Of a stretch of DNA of 64,000 nt, positions 24,285-36,600 are shown piece by piece; position 1 is the first letter of the stretch, and each line of letters opens with the position of its first letter. The translations under genes were made by a program, and so were the position numbers. Under the pieces are notes generated by a model, which was given only the letters and a program-made list of their open reading frames with translations, was not told the DNA's origin and did not search any database. The stretch covers positions 1 to 64,000 of the forward strand of contig NHZP01000006.1 in assembly GCA_003313425.1 (NCBI GenBank), read 5' to 3'. Source of the DNA: Pseudopyrenochaeta lycopersici (Eukaryota; Ascomycota; Dothideomycetes; Pleosporales; Pseudopyrenochaetaceae).

Positions 24285-25634
24285 CAGTACTAGGTCAAAA
24301 ATTTTGGTTGCCAAGCTTGCCCCACCCATCACCAACAGCGCACCTGTATCACAACCACATAGAAAAATCGCCTCAAACGAGATAAATAGCTTGATTTTTT
24401 GAGTAGAGTAGATAGCTAGGTTGTCAATCCTTGTTTGCCAGCCATGTGCTTTTTTGCAGACATGAATTCTGCGTGGCATACTTAGAATTAGTAACTTAAT
24501 AAGCCTGCTAGGTATACCCCTCTAGCATCTTTTTAAGGCCCTATAGAGGCTATCCTACTGCTCTTTAGCTACATTATAGCTGTTGTATTATAGATAGAAT
24601 CTATTTATGCGCTTCTTAAGGTGCTACTAAAGGTGCTTAATTAGATTAAGATCTAGTGAGTAAGGTGGCTAGATAATAGTGTTAATGCCTTACTTAGCTA
24701 GCCAGCTCCTTACCCTTCTTAATGTATAGATGCGCGCATTATCCTGTATAAAGAGCTGCGAATGCTGATAGTAAGGTAAGAGACCTTTTATTAAAGTATT
24801 AATGTAACTTTAACTAGAGTAGCTACCTTGTAGAGCATTTAAATCGCGCTCTATTATAATAAGCCTATTCCTCCTTAGCTGCCCTCGTTTATTAAGCTAT
24901 ATAGCGGCCTATACTATCTGCGCAGGTACTTTACTTATCCTAGTAGGAGTAATTATCTCTATTTTCTATTTTTCCTATAGATATTAAAAGTACTACTCTT
25001 AGTTGTGGCCTGAGCCCTTCTAAATTAAGCACTCGTCTGAGAACTTAAGTGTGCGGCGATGCTACAGAAAATATAAGTACCTCTAATAGAACGTACGCCG
25101 CTGCTTAGCATAATCTATAGATAGATTTAGGCGCTTCTTATAGCGATAATTAGTTAGGCCTCAGCTCTTAAGTGTCTAGTACAGTGTGCTGCGACTAGGT
25201 GGCTTTAAGGAGGTGCCTTCTAAGTTGACAACCACGCCTGCTTGAGCTAGGTCTGAGTACTTAATCTTTAGCTGCGCGCGCACTTTGCGATAGATGATCC
25301 TTTTTTAATGAGGCAATAGGATTGGAGGACGGCTAGCGCGAGGTGCCTTATCGCGTGTTGCGCGTTTTTTACCCAGTCTAATGGTGGTGCGGATGCAGTT
25401 AGGTGAACGCTTAAACTTAGTAACTAGCTCTGCAACTGAGACACCAGCCTCAGCTTTGGAGATGATTGCTTGTCGCTGTAAGGGCGTTAAATTAGGCCCT
25501 CTACGGGCATTTCCTAAGATTTCTGCGCCAAATTGACGATGTGGTGGCATTGTGGGTGGCAGTTGAAGAAAAAGGGTTGTGCGACGAGTGTCATGTGAGC
25601 TCGCTTAGCAACCAAAACTTTTGACGTGTGACTG
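24285..25634 (-). mobile_element. Tc1/mariner DNA transposon, 1350 bp
   Basis: Bounded by TA on both sides (24283-24284 and 25635-25636). Terminal inverted repeats of about 38 bp: the left end starts CAGTACTAGGTCAAAA and the right end, reversed, CAGTCACACGTCAAAA; both continue with TTTTGGTTGC and AAGC. It encodes a transposase on the minus strand. Length and ends agree with Tc1-type fungal elements. The coding region is partly RIP-mutated, so it is inactive. Confidence 0.85.
24425..25550 (-). pseudogene. Tc1/mariner transposase, RIP-inactivated
   Basis: Starts MPPHRQFGAEILGNARRG at 25550. Residues about 15-75 form the helix-turn-helix DNA-binding part (LTPLQRQAIISKAEAGVS). First stop at codon 82 (CAA to TAA). 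Reading on, the catalytic core shows FSDEC (first Asp), then QDNARIYTLRR (second Asp) and SLDLNLIKHL, where the third acidic residue of the usual SPDLNPIEH block is Lys (GAG to AAG, a RIP-type change). The C-terminus resembles SMPRR...KAHGWQTR. The first 81 codons are clean while the rest has many RIP stops. Exact 3' end uncertain. Confidence 0.8.
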
Positions 25635-25636
25635 TA

Positions 25637-26374
25637 TACACTTAATAATTTAATACTCAGCAATCTGTAACCTGTCGTCCTAGGTTGTAATAACTCGCTA
25701 GCAATTATACCACCGAACTAATGAAGACGTAGGCTCCGAGGTGCGGCTGACGAAATTGTTAGGCAAGGGTTCACTATCTCGGCAAGCTCGCGGTGCTTCT
25801 CCCGCATATGCAAAAGCAGAGAGCTCGGTAGACATAGACACTACATGGCGAGCCAGCTGGGCACTTCTGATTATTGTTCTAGGAAGGGTAGCTGTAAGCG
25901 CGTGTAAGATTGCTACTCTGTAATTAAAGTCTTAGCCAAAGTAGTACTTCTTAGTACACCTGCTATTCTAAGCTGAGTATGAGCCTCATATCCTAGAGAG
26001 TGAATTCTAAGCGCTTATTGTTCCTAGATTAAGATTAAATCCTTTGGAATTCTGCACTATAAACGCGTTGCGCCGCAACAGTATGTTCGCCCGAATTCAT
26101 CTACCCCATATTTGACCCCGCTATTTGGTCGCAAACCTCGCGCCAGGGCTAGGTTGTAGCGGGATGGCAAGCACTCCCAATTATGTGGTTATCCTTTCCG
26201 CTTATGACAAGACGGCTTACCATTTCTGTCCCACGGCGGTCTCCTTGAACACATAAAGTTGCGTGTCGCCATTCGATATGTATTGTATCTGATCGATCAA
26301 CCACCCTTCCTATACCCTTTTCCAAGACCAGTGTTCACTTCGTAATTGCCCCTCAAGGCCCTTATGAAACCCAA
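25637..26374. other. intergenic between Tc1 element and sugar-transporter relic
   Basis: Normal to slightly AT-rich sequence. It probably contains the former promoter of the transporter. No gene recognised. Confidence 0.45.
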
Positions 26375-27168
26375 ATGACGTCATACGTTCTTGGTTTGGC
26401 AGAGGAAAGTCGCTTCATTTTGGAATCGCTGTATGCTCCTTGATCGCCTCTGCGCTGTTTGGATATGATTAAGGCATATTTGGAGGCACTCTGCAAAACT
26501 AGGATTGGCTCAATTCATTCGATCACCCCTCCGACTACAAGACCGGCATTATTGTCAGTTGCTACAACTTGGGATGCTTACTAGCTTTGTCAGTAGGGGA
26601 ACTCAAATTTTTACATTGGTCATCGTGGGCGTCGGAATCGTCATCGCATACTGGTTTGAATTCAGCATATACTTTGTAGGAGATGCTCTTGGATGGCAGC
26701 TTCCGATAGCCTTCCAAATGGTATTCGCTATTGGGGTTGTCCTGGTCTTTGCACTGCCAGAACCTCCTCTCTGGCTCTACAATCATGACCGTGAAGACGA
26801 GGCCATGGAAGTGCTAGGCGCAGTTTACGAAAATGAGCCCACAGACGAGCGCATCCTTCAGGTCATCGCACTGTAGGGATCTTCACTCAAAACAAGTTCC
26901 CTGACTATTCAAGAATGACAATGTCAAGACTGGATACCAGGCTCTCCTAGCCTGGGGAGTTCTATTCATGAATCAGGCCGGTGGTATCGACCTCGTAGTT
27001 TACTATATCCCCTCCTTGCTGGTCCAGAACGTGGGCATGACACTGTGGATCGCGCAAATTGTCCGCAGATGCATTAAAATGATGTTTATGTTTCGTTGCG
27101 CTCGATAGCATGAGTCGCCGCAAGACAATGACGTGGGGCTGCGCTGGTTTAGGCATCTGTGTGTTGGT
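26375..27168 (+). pseudogene. MFS sugar transporter, N-terminal part (interrupted by element E)
   Basis: Begins near ATG 26375 (MTSYVL). A small frame break follows, then LHFGIAVCSLIASALFGYD, a TAA stop (CAA to TAA) and GIFGG, typical of transmembrane helix 1 of fungal hexose-type sugar porters. After SCYNLG an internal deletion of roughly 120 codons removes the helix 3-4 region. The frame resumes at VIVGVGIVIAYWFEF, LPEPPLWLY (the PESPRW block, altered) and QAGGIDLVVYYIPS. It ends at GICVLV, where element E entered; the sequence continues in frame at 59873. Decay includes RIP-type stops, at least one indel and the deletion, so this gene was dead or dying independently of the insertion. Confidence 0.8.
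27159..27168. repeat. left target-site duplication of element E (10 bp)
   Basis: GTGTGTTGGT here, ATGTGTTGGT at 59863-59872: nine of ten identical, the difference a G/A transition. Deleting E with one copy rejoins GICVLV and ISALLSQSEAA of the transporter in one frame. Confidence 0.85.
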
Positions 27169-27235
27169 TATCTCATAAATCAGACACTCTGGCAAGCTTT
27201 GATTACTGCCTATACCTAATTTAAGCACGCTAAGG

Positions 27236-27286
27236 AACTCCTAAGAACTCCTAAGAACTCCTAGAAACTCCTAAGAACTCCTAGGC
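27236..27286 (+). repeat. subterminal 10-bp tandem array of E, left
   Basis: Five copies of the decamer AACTCCTAAG with single-base variants, about 65 bp inside the left end of E. It is less RIP-changed than the arrays near the right end (monomer AACTCTTATA). Confidence 0.75.
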
Positions 27287-27349
27287 TAATCAGAGGGTAA
27301 GTTACCGCCAGCAGAGCAAAGCTCGCTAGAGCGTCTAAGGAAAAATAAG

Positions 27350-27841
27350 ATAGGCTTATAAGCGAGCTTAACTCTGTTATATAAGGCCGCATACGCCTAT
27401 ATTCTACCTAGTACTTTATAACTACTATAACTTTTAATACTTTTATAACTACGTATAATTAATAGTATAGAATTAAATATATTAGAATTAACTTACTTAT
27501 TAATATATACTACTATTATACTCCTACTACTATTATTACTATCTACCCTCTCTAGCCTACTATCTAAACTCTCCTCTATACTTATATTACTAAGTTCTAG
27601 TACTACTAAGTTAAATAAAGATAAACTTATAGAGGATATAGATAACTATAAGAGTAACTATAATAGTAAGAGTACTTCTTATATTAAGATATCTAAATAG
27701 TATAAGATTAAAGCTATTATTAAAATACTATAGTCCCTATAGTAGTTATTTAAAGACTTTATAAAAGTATAAGTAGGCGTAGATAGAAGAGATTTTAACA
27801 TTTCTTATATACGTTAATATTATAGATAGATAGACTAACGC
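27350..27841. other. E interior, left of nested element A
   Basis: RIP-mutated AT-rich sequence continuing past A at 54845. No recognisable protein; it may hold the start of E's transposase. Confidence 0.4.
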
Positions 27842-27856
27842 GCTACTGTTATGGGC

Positions 27857-28330
27857 TAGGGTGGCAAATGGGTTACGGGTACCCGCTATGGGTATAGGTT
27901 GGGTATAGGGTTATAGATAAGTGGGTTGGGTTTAGGGTTGGGTCGCACGGACCATGGGTATAGGTTGGGGTTGGGTCGCACGGACTCTAGGTTAGGTTAA
28001 GGCTAAGGTTATGCACGTATGGGTTTAGGTTTGGTTACGGGTACCCACTGGGGTTGCTTAGTAATCATAATAATTTACTATAATTAGTAGCATAACTAGC
28101 TATTTTAGATACATATTAGTTAGTATTAGACCTAATATAAAAAAGACGTGATTAGTCAGACCCAGACGTACCCGAGGCTAATAACCCTAACCCTAACCTC
28201 AACCCATTCACAGTAACCTTAACCTATACCCATCACTAGCGTATAAAGACTGGGTATAGAGCTGGGTTGGGTACGGGTCTTATGTAATCAAACCCAACCC
28301 AACCCCAACCTATACCCATTTGCCACCCTA
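27857..28330. mobile_element. hAT-type MITE, 474 bp, inside A's 3' LTR
   Basis: Perfect 8-bp duplications TTATGGGC (27849-27856 and 28331-28338) and 17-bp perfect terminal inverted repeats TAGGGTGGCAAATGGGT. An 8-bp TSD with TAGGG-type ends is diagnostic of hAT elements. The interior is GT-rich with short repeats (GGGTATAGGTTGGG; GGTTGGGTCGCACGGAC twice) and has no coding capacity. It escaped RIP although its host LTR is mutated, so it is younger or too short to be a RIP target. Confidence 0.9.
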
Positions 28331-28578
28331 TTATGGGCGAAGAGGCCTAACTAACGAGTGTGCATTTGTCCTATACTACAGAAGGAGAAAGATAGAGAAG
28401 AGGTTACAGGTATCCTTAGAGGATATATATATATGTTTATATAAGTAAAGAGGAACGTGCTCCTCTAGCTACTAACTTATACAAGCTAGTAAGAAAAGGG
28501 GGTAGAGGAGATTAAGGAGTTCTTTCCTTATGCGATAGTAGCGAAGCCCCTCCTGCTTAAAGGGCGCAGCCTATTATA
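28331..28578 (-). repeat. 3' LTR of A copy 2 (main part)
   Basis: With bases 27847-27848 it reconstitutes a 250-bp LTR identical in layout to 54590-54839. Ends CCTATTATA. The polypurine tract (minus strand) lies next to it at 28581-28592. Confidence 0.9.
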
Positions 28579-28861
28579 ATACTCTCCTCCTCCTTAAATA
28601 ACTATATTACTTCTTTATACGTAGTTTAACTTTAACCTTATACTTATATAAGTAGCGTTATATTATTATACTATAAAAGTAGAGATATTATGTATACTTT
28701 TTCTTATTTATTTATAAGTAATTTTCCTTCTTTACATATTATTATTACCTAATAACGTAAAGTAGAAGAGAGGTTAGTTATTTACTCGCTTATGCGCATA
28801 TAAAGAGCTTTTCCTCTAACTCTTTCTTCCTCTTTTACTACTTAACTTTAACTTACTTACG

Positions 28862-30070
28862 TATAACTTATCTTCTTATTATTACTAATATACCTCCTAA
28901 AGTAGCTTCTTTAGCTAGTTAGCTTAATTATAGTATGTAGGGTCCTAGTAGTTATAGTAGTAGTATAAACTATCTTACTTATACAACTGCTAGTAACATT
29001 ATATCTACGCACGCAGCTGCTAGGGCTAATATTACTTAGGTTACTTACGCTTAGCTTACTTAAACTGCTCTTAACTAAACTTAACCTACTAGTATTATTA
29101 TTCTTACTGCTTAAAGTAATATATCTCTTCTCCCTACTAACTACGTAATCTAGTATATCCTAGATACTCTAGTTATAGATAAGTTTTACTATCTTTTTAT
29201 AACTACTTTTATACGTCTTATTCCTCTTTTCTTTTCTATATCTAACGTTATTTAGCCTTAGCTAGTTTACATCACTAAATTCTTCCTTTATCCTATTAAT
29301 TAATCTCTGTATAATACTTAGTAGGGCTATAGTCTTAATAATTTCTCTCTTATTATTACTTATTATATAATTAACGCTTAGTAACTCTTCTCTAGTTATT
29401 AATTCTACCTTAAAGCCTACCTTATTTATAGCTGCAGTTCCCTTAATACTAACTTCTATTCTAATAACTATACTAAAGCTATATAAGAGCGTTATATGTT
29501 TATAGCCTTTACTAGGTATATCTCTATTACTAGTAAGTAGAGTAGGGCTTACTCTAATTACGTGTAGTAGGATTATAGTGCGTCTTATATAGCTAGGCGT
29601 ACTCTACCTCTCCTACCTTCTAACAGAGTCTCTATTCCTTAGCGTAGTTAAGGTTAGAGTTAAGTCCTTACTAAGCCTAAGGAGGATAAACGTTTCTTAG
29701 ACGTCTTAGGTTAGAGGGCCTTATGCGGGGTTAGTTAGCTTATACTAGCTTATTTCCCTAACCTTTTAGTAGTTTCCTAGATAGTAGCTGTACAGGCTAT
29801 ATATAAGTCCTCTATTTCTTATAGGCTTCTATAGTAATAAGATTCTCTTCTAGCTCCTAAGTTAGGTTATAGTAACTCCTCCTATTTTATATAGAACTTA
29901 TTATATTAATTTTATAAGCGCTTATCTTAGATATTCTTAATTACCTATTTAAGGTAGTCTTCTTATAGGTTGTTATCTTATATAATAATAGTAGCAGGGT
30001 TTAAGTTATTAGTTTATTATAATAGGAAGGGGTCTTTAGTAGCTAGTCTTAGCTTCTCTATATAGTATAA
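28862..30070 (+). pseudogene. possible antisense reading frame in A copy 2
   Basis: Same position and frame as 1249-2460 in copy 1, between the 3' LTR and integrase on the strand opposite pol. Stops are TAA/TAG only. Protein family not recognised. Listed so that both copies can be compared; evidence is weak because RIP alone enriches these stops. Confidence 0.3.
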
Positions 30071-31354
30071 TTTAGTTCTCTATAGTATATAAAGCTTAAC
30101 TTAATAGGGGTCTTATACGCAGGTAACTTAGTACTTCTTACTTTTCTAGTTAAGTTTCTTGCTTCTATGTGTAGTTTGTACGTGCCTAAGGTCTAACTAT
30201 ACCTAGTCTCTAACTTTATACTTAGGAGCTAGGCGACGTGTCTTATTTACTTGTGCTTCTTATTATTATTAAGCGTGTGTTATAGCTAAGATAGCCTAGT
30301 TAGTAGCTTATTTTAGCGTTTATATAATACTTTCTACTTATTTACTAGGGGGTGTTACTCTGTTAAGTAGGTTACTGCTAGCTAATTTCTTAGGTAGCTC
30401 TAGGAAGGGCGAGTTTAGATAGCTGTGTAGAAGGAAGAAAGGAGCGGCGCCTATAGAGGAGTTTATATAAGTATTTAGTATTAGCTTAAGGATTAGGTAT
30501 AGCGTTACCTAGTTATTCTAGTTGTAGTTATAAAAGATTTAACTAACTACTTTAATATTACTATTCACGCGTTCTGTAGTACTGTCTGTTTATAGTTAGT
30601 AGGCTATTAACAGGTTTCTCTATACTCCTAAGAGTTTACAGATTTTTTCCTATAGTTTACTTATAAATTACGTGCCCTTATCTAATATAATAGACTTAGG
30701 GAGCCTATAGTAGTAGAAGACTTCTTATATAAATACTTAAGCTATATTATCTACTTTAATTATCTTAAGTAGGATTAGTATTACGCCTTTACTTAGGCAG
30801 TTTTTTACTACTATTAAGTTAGTACAGCTAGATAATAGTAGTAAACTAGTAATAAAGTTAACTATTAAGTCTTACTACGTATAACTAGGTACTAGTAACA
30901 GGCGTAGGTATCTGTGCTTACTGTCTCTCTACAGGGTGCTTTATCTACATAAGCTGTAATTCTATATAAATTAGTAGACGTTTTTACTTATACCTAGCTA
31001 GTACTAGGTACTAGCTAGCGTGCGGTACGTTTCTTCTCTTCCTAGGTGACCTGTTTGCACAGCTAGATATGCTTACTAGATAATTCTTATACAAAGGGGT
31101 TTATTTTCAGGCACCTAGATTCTAGATCTCTATTAGAGCTTTCTCTCTAAGTTAATTGTGTAATCTCCTAGTAATATAGTAAGTTTCTTTGTTATGCTAG
31201 GTAGCGACCTAGTATCTAGCTTTATAGCGTTATAAACTTCTTAATAGGTTAAGTTGTCTTGTATAGCTTAGTCCTAGTGTTTAGCAATTAAGTCCTTAAG
31301 GATTAGAGCTTTTAGTAGGGACTTAGCTATAATTAAGCTATTAAGGGTTAATAT
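30071..31354 (-). pseudogene. A copy 2 pol, integrase part
   Basis: Minus strand; integrase motif region near 30770-30960 with a segment like LIVNFITSLLLL, as in copy 1. Cut at 31354 by element B; it continues at 51134. Confidence 0.65.
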
Positions 31355-31359
31355 AGGGG
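31355..31359. repeat. left TSD of element B (AGGGG)
   Basis: AGGGG here and at 51129-51133. Copy 1 of family A has the uninterrupted site (ATATAGGGGTTCG near 3720), which confirms the insertion point. Confidence 0.9.
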
Positions 31360-31796
31360 TGTTACGACCCAAGAATGTACCGAGGGACAGCCACCTTAAG
31401 AAGCCCCGCGACCTGGCACGTGCGCTAGAGGCACGAGGCTGCACCCAAAGAAACACGTAACTCGTTACAAGTCTTACGGTCTTAGGAATCTCACACACTA
31501 ACATGTAATCTTAGTATAAGACTTAGTAAGAATAATACAGTCTTATAAGACCCTTTATGTATATAGATTACTACAGTAAACCCTTATAGCTTAGTATATT
31601 TAACTTAATATTATACTCTACAGTATAGTAATAGTAATACTAATTGTTCTTAACCCTTAGTACTCTTTACAGAAGCGCCCTCTTACTGTCTTAGTATTAA
31701 ACCCCCCCCTTCTATCTAGTCCCTTACTCTATCCCAGAGAACTAACCTTGCAATCTTATTAGCTATCCTTACTAATAGCTTTTAGGATTCTTTACA
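31360..31796 (+). repeat. 5' LTR of B (437 bp)
   Basis: TGTTACGACCC ... GATTCTTTACA. Same length as 50692-51128; the differences that I checked are transitions. Confidence 0.92.
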
Positions 31797-31813
31797 CTTT
31801 GAACACCCTTAAG

Positions 31814-33036
31814 ATGAGTAACACTTATATGGAAAACGCGGCCTACCATGCTACTAGGCTAGGCAACGCTGTTGCTCAACTGGACCTCTTCTATAGAGAT
31901 CGATTTAAGCTTAAAGAATAGTTACTCTAATTCAACCTGTTCTTTAAGTTTAATGCGACTACCATAGATAACAACGACTAAGCAGTACTTATGACGAGCT
32001 ATATGAGGGGCGAAGCTGCTAAATAGGTAAAGCCTTACCTAGTTAAGTACTTAGCTAAAGGAACTAAACCTAAGGAGCTAATCTAGATATTTAAAGACAC
32101 GGGAGAATTTAAGACACGTATGCGACAAGCGTTTAGGCTACTAAACAAGACTACTATCGCAGAACGTAAAATTCAGAACATGCGATAAACCTAGTCTGTA
32201 GCTAATTACGCTAATAAGTTTTTAGGGTATACTAGATAAACTAACTAGAACGACAACACCCTAAAAACTATATATAAGTAAGGCCTAAAAGTAGACGTTT
32301 AGACTAAACTAATGCGCTCTAGCATAGGCATTAACACACTAAACAACCTAATTAACGAAACTATCTAACTAGATGTAGAACTCTACGAGCTCTGTATATA
32401 ACTTAAAAGATAACTACTAGGATAAATAAAAGAAGATAAGAAACTCTAGAAGGACTATTGTAACAAGTTAAATAATAGTCGCCCACGATATTAGCAGCAG
32501 CTACAAGGAGTGCCTAGGTAGTACATGTTAGGGGGCCTTAAGGCAATGCATCTAGATAACCTTAATAAGGAAAAGTTAGGTAAGGGCAGGAAGAAAAAAG
32601 AAATAACCTGCTTTAACTGTAATAATAAAGGCTATATAGCTAAAGACTGCAGATAAAAGAATAAGGTAACCCCCTAGATTAACATGTTAGCTATAAAAGA
32701 AGAAAACAGTAATAATAAAACATAGGAAGTCGTCGCAACCTAAGAGGAAAGGGCTTAAGATAAAGAGACGCTACAGCTACCTCTCTAGGAACCTACTAAG
32801 AAAGGGATTCTAGGAACCTAGTATAGCGAAGATAAAGAAGAGAGTAACAGCTCTCTGTCCTTAGTCTACAAAGATACTAAGGAAGACCTTAATAATACTA
32901 TAGTACTTTTAACTAAGAATTAAAAAAGGGAAAACTTCTAGAACTAACATTAACTAGGAACCCTAAGGCTATTAACGCCTACAGAGGCGGAAAAAGATAT
33001 TACAGAACTTAACTACTAACTATACGCGCAACACAT
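31814..33036 (+). pseudogene. B gag (part before element C)
   Basis: ATG at 31814 (MSNTYMENAAYHATRLG). One frame with RIP-type stops to the insertion of C. Retroviral-type gag features: a MRQAFRLLNKT region in the middle and a CCHC-type zinc knuckle at about 32610-32660 reading CFNCNNKGYIAKDC, where the histidine is now Tyr (CAC to TAC, RIP-type). The frame resumes after C at 45735. Confidence 0.8.
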
Positions 33037-33414
33037 TGTGGAGTTAACAAGGTGGTTCGGCACAATCCCGCAGTTCTGGTGTTGTGAATGAGAGGTAACG
33101 ATGGAATCCAAACGTGCGTGAATAACAGGAGCAGCTCTGCCTGTGCAGTCTGCCAGAAACGAAGGTAAGTATGGAGCCTGATTAAAAGTAATGAACAAAA
33201 TGGTCTGAAATCTCATGAATTAACGTAGCTAATACACTAGCTACTTTGCAAAATCTCAGTTTTGAAGTGAATTCTCGTGGTGTGTGGTGCATGGTGCATC
33301 ACGTTTGGTGCATGACGTTGAGATCTCTCGCATCTCCAAGTCTTATCATCAAATCTCGCTAACAAAGGAAACCCATCATCACCTAATTACCCAGGTACCC
33401 TGTGCAACGGCACA
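33037..33414 (-). repeat. 3' LTR of C (378 bp)
   Basis: Direct repeat of 45353-45730. On the minus strand it is preceded by a purine-rich tract (GAAGTAGGGGAGGTT). Confidence 0.9.
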
Positions 33415-33631
33415 AACCTCCCCTACTTCGAGCTCAGTCCTATTGAGCTTATAACTCCTACTTATCGTTCCTTCTCCTCACAAGTAGAACTACTAGCAGG
33501 AGGAGAAGAGAACTAGGAAAAGGAAAGAAAGAAAGAAAGAAAGAAAGAAATTGTTGCTCTACGAATAAAGGGAAGGCAGCATAGGCTACATTTCTGCAGG
33601 AGGAGCAGTCCTCGTAATTATACAAGTTCCT
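33415..33631. repeat. 3' untranslated tract of C with (GAAA)n
   Basis: Purine-rich on the plus strand, with a (GAAA)6-7 microsatellite at about 33524-33551. If the stop at 33632 is itself a RIP product, the minus-strand frame could extend about 50 codons into this tract. Confidence 0.5.
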
Positions 33632-36600
33632 TTATAAACTCCCGCACTTCATCGTTAAATCTCCTAAAGACAGTAGGAAAAATAAAAGAAAATACGCCTT
33701 AACCTTACTGTTAAAGACGCTAGCAAGTATACTATCGTCCTAGTATCCCTTAAACAACTTAGAAGCACTCAGCTAATTAGAGTCTGTCAAGCCTTACTTC
33801 TTCTTCTTAATCTCCTTAATCCTCTTGCTACGACAAGGAGTCTGCGACAGTGCATGCAGATTTAACGCGCTTATGTTAGGTTACGCTTGCCTAGGACGAG
33901 AAGGCGCAGGAGGAAGTCCTATAGGTAACTAACCAGGCGAATACTAACCTAGCGCCTGTTACTGCGATGACGACCTTCGTGAACTAGCATAAGTTAAAGT
34001 CTGTAGAGACTCAGTTGCGCTTCGGATAGACAGGCGCCTCGGTTTCTCCTTCCTATCCAGCATCCTAGCAGCCTTACCATCAGGATTATTAGAAAGCTCC
34101 TCAAGAACCTTGTCTAGGGCAGTGCGTTGTTTAACCTGCCCATCGTGCTTCCACCACTCAGCTTCCTAAGCTAGATTTATACCTTTATTTAAGAAGAACG
34201 ACCTGTTAGGTACGCTAATATCTTTGTCTTCCCCAAAAGCAAGCTTCTCATAATGCTGGCAGACAACCCAATGCTCTTTAATCATCTTTACTGTAGCCTT
34301 CCTAGTATCCTTAATAAATTGACAGATTAAACTAGGGTTAGGCTAATCCGTAAACAAGTCAGTTAGTTCCTCTAAAACTAGCAGAGAATCCTATCTTAGC
34401 TAACAGTTCACAGCCTTAGCAATATTTAACGAGTACACTAGTATAATATCTCTAGGAAAGGCCTACTTAACGCCGCTATAGTAATTTAAGTGTCTAGACA
34501 GTAACTTTGGCGCGGCAGTTAAGCTTTGAAAGGCAGCAGCGAGCTCTTAATAGGAGCCCATCTCAGGAATCTCTATCGTAGTTATGTCCTCTTCCACCTT
34601 AACAAACCAAGGCAAGATAGTTTGTTATTACTTAGTTGCAGGCCTAGTAGATCTATAAGGCAGCCTAGGATCAGAGATGCGGACGTAACTAGCCTTGCAA
34701 GGCTGACTGAACCATTTAACGTCAGGGAATTTCGCACTGCAACTCTCTGGCCAGTCCCTCTTATCATCCCATCCCTTAATATAACTAGTAGAGTTCTTAA
34801 GTCCTAAGTTTTCTTACTAGTTCTAGTACTTGTAGATAATATTATAAAAGCTATGTAGTATCTGCGTGCAGTTGTCTTTATCTTTATTGTTAAAAGAGAC
34901 GCTTCCTTAGATAATGTCTACGCCTCTGCCTGAGTATACAGCCTTAGAGATGTTTAAGTTAACGTAACAGAAGTAAGTCCTATCCCTAGGCTTAGTGTAT
35001 TTCGTGTAGTAAGGGTAGGAAATTAGGTTAGGCTCTTTTCGCAAGACTGCGTACAGCAGCCAGTATTCAACGTTACCTCGCACAAGCTGCTGTATTAACG
35101 AATAATACATTACCCGACACTAGCTAAGGTTACTTTTACTATCAATTAGCCGCGTGTAGTAGAGGTACATGTTAAAACTTTGATTAAGGATTAAGACTAG
35201 CTTAGGATCCTCAAAAATCCAGCTAAAGGCGTCGTAGGTAATGCTGCCGTATTCCTTAAATGCTTTAACATATACTCCCTAATTAAGAGCCTTAGCAACT
35301 TCGTCCCAGTCAATTTAGACTTAAACTTTTGCTAGGCGATAATAATAGCTCTTCAGGTCTTAATGCGTATAGTCTCCTTGAAACAGGGCTGAGAACAGAA
35401 CTTGAGTTACTAGGTCCGATTAAAGCTAACCTTATCAATCCTAACGATAGTATAGTATCTTAAGCAGCTAAACTATATTTAAAATGCTGAGGCTTCAAGT
35501 AAGCAGGCCTATCTTGCCAGCCACGTAACAGTAATGTTGCCAGCACACCCTGCGATAGTCAAATACCTAACTACCCTGCCTATCCTTAAGAGTACTGAAA
35601 TTCACACACTCTCAATACTAGGTATTAATCAGCTAGACGCGCTCACTATTATTTAACTTCCTAGACGTGAGCGACGCGGTCATCTTAACTAGAGCAGACT
35701 GTTTATTTATACAGTTGCATCCCTTACGCGATTTTACTGCAATGCTAGTTTTAAGCGAGATGTCTTCTTTAATTAAGTCTCGAACGTTAATACTGTTGTT
35801 AAGTGTTACTAGCAGCATTTCTAACTCTTCGCGTAACTGCCTTACTAACTCTAGGTCTCTCACGCGAATCTTATCTAGAGCGAGAGGCTGCGTAGAGGGA
35901 AATCTCTAACGCCGCCTAAGACGGAATTTCTCTTAAAGGGCCTCTACTGCCTTAACTTATTATTAAGTGCGCCTGTTTCCTCTTAAACGTTATTCTTCTA
36001 GCTAGATTTCTTAAATACTTTCAGCTGTAACAGACAGCCTATCTGTTCAAGGCTCGCCTAGCTTCTCTAGCTTATTCTAGATGTCGCTTCTAAATTCTTT
36101 ACTTATGCGTTAATAACTAAGACTAGAAGGCTTAATAACTTACGTACGCCCTCTAATGTTTAATAAAGTAGCTAGGCTTTAGCTTCTAGTACGTTTAGAG
36201 GTAGTTATTACTAAGGCTGTTATCTAGACGCTAGCCTCAGTCGCAGAATTATTCTTACTATCGCTAGCAGCAGGAAGAAGTAACTTAGTCTGCTTATAAT
36301 ACCTAAAATAATTCTCCCGCAGCTACTTAGGTAGAATAGGCATATTCAGAGGAAGCTTTATCCCTGCATGTAATTGCTTTCTATACCATTTAATTGCCTC
36401 TATCTAGAATATCTAGTTAAGGTACCCTTATCTAGAGCGCGTGTCTATATTATCAGCTGTAATCTTAGAGGCAGGCATCTTATACTTATTAACGATGCCG
36501 CGCAACTTAGCGTTACCATCCTTATAATACTTCTTTATCTAAGCAGGCATGTTAGCTATCTGCTAACGTACTTCTTCCTAGTTAGTAATATTAATAAATC

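Noticed and set aside
24279..24479. 66-codon minus-strand frame near the left end of the Tc1 element
   Set aside because: It is the C-terminal part of the transposase frame running into the terminal inverted repeat, not a separate gene.
27890..28320. Telomere-like GGGTT/CCCTAA motifs
   Set aside because: They are irregular, lie inside a bounded hAT MITE with TIRs and an 8-bp TSD, and do not form a tandem telomeric array.
33033..33036. 5-bp TSD for element C
   Set aside because: Only ACAT matches on both sides; extending to five bases fails at either end, so a 4-bp duplication is recorded.
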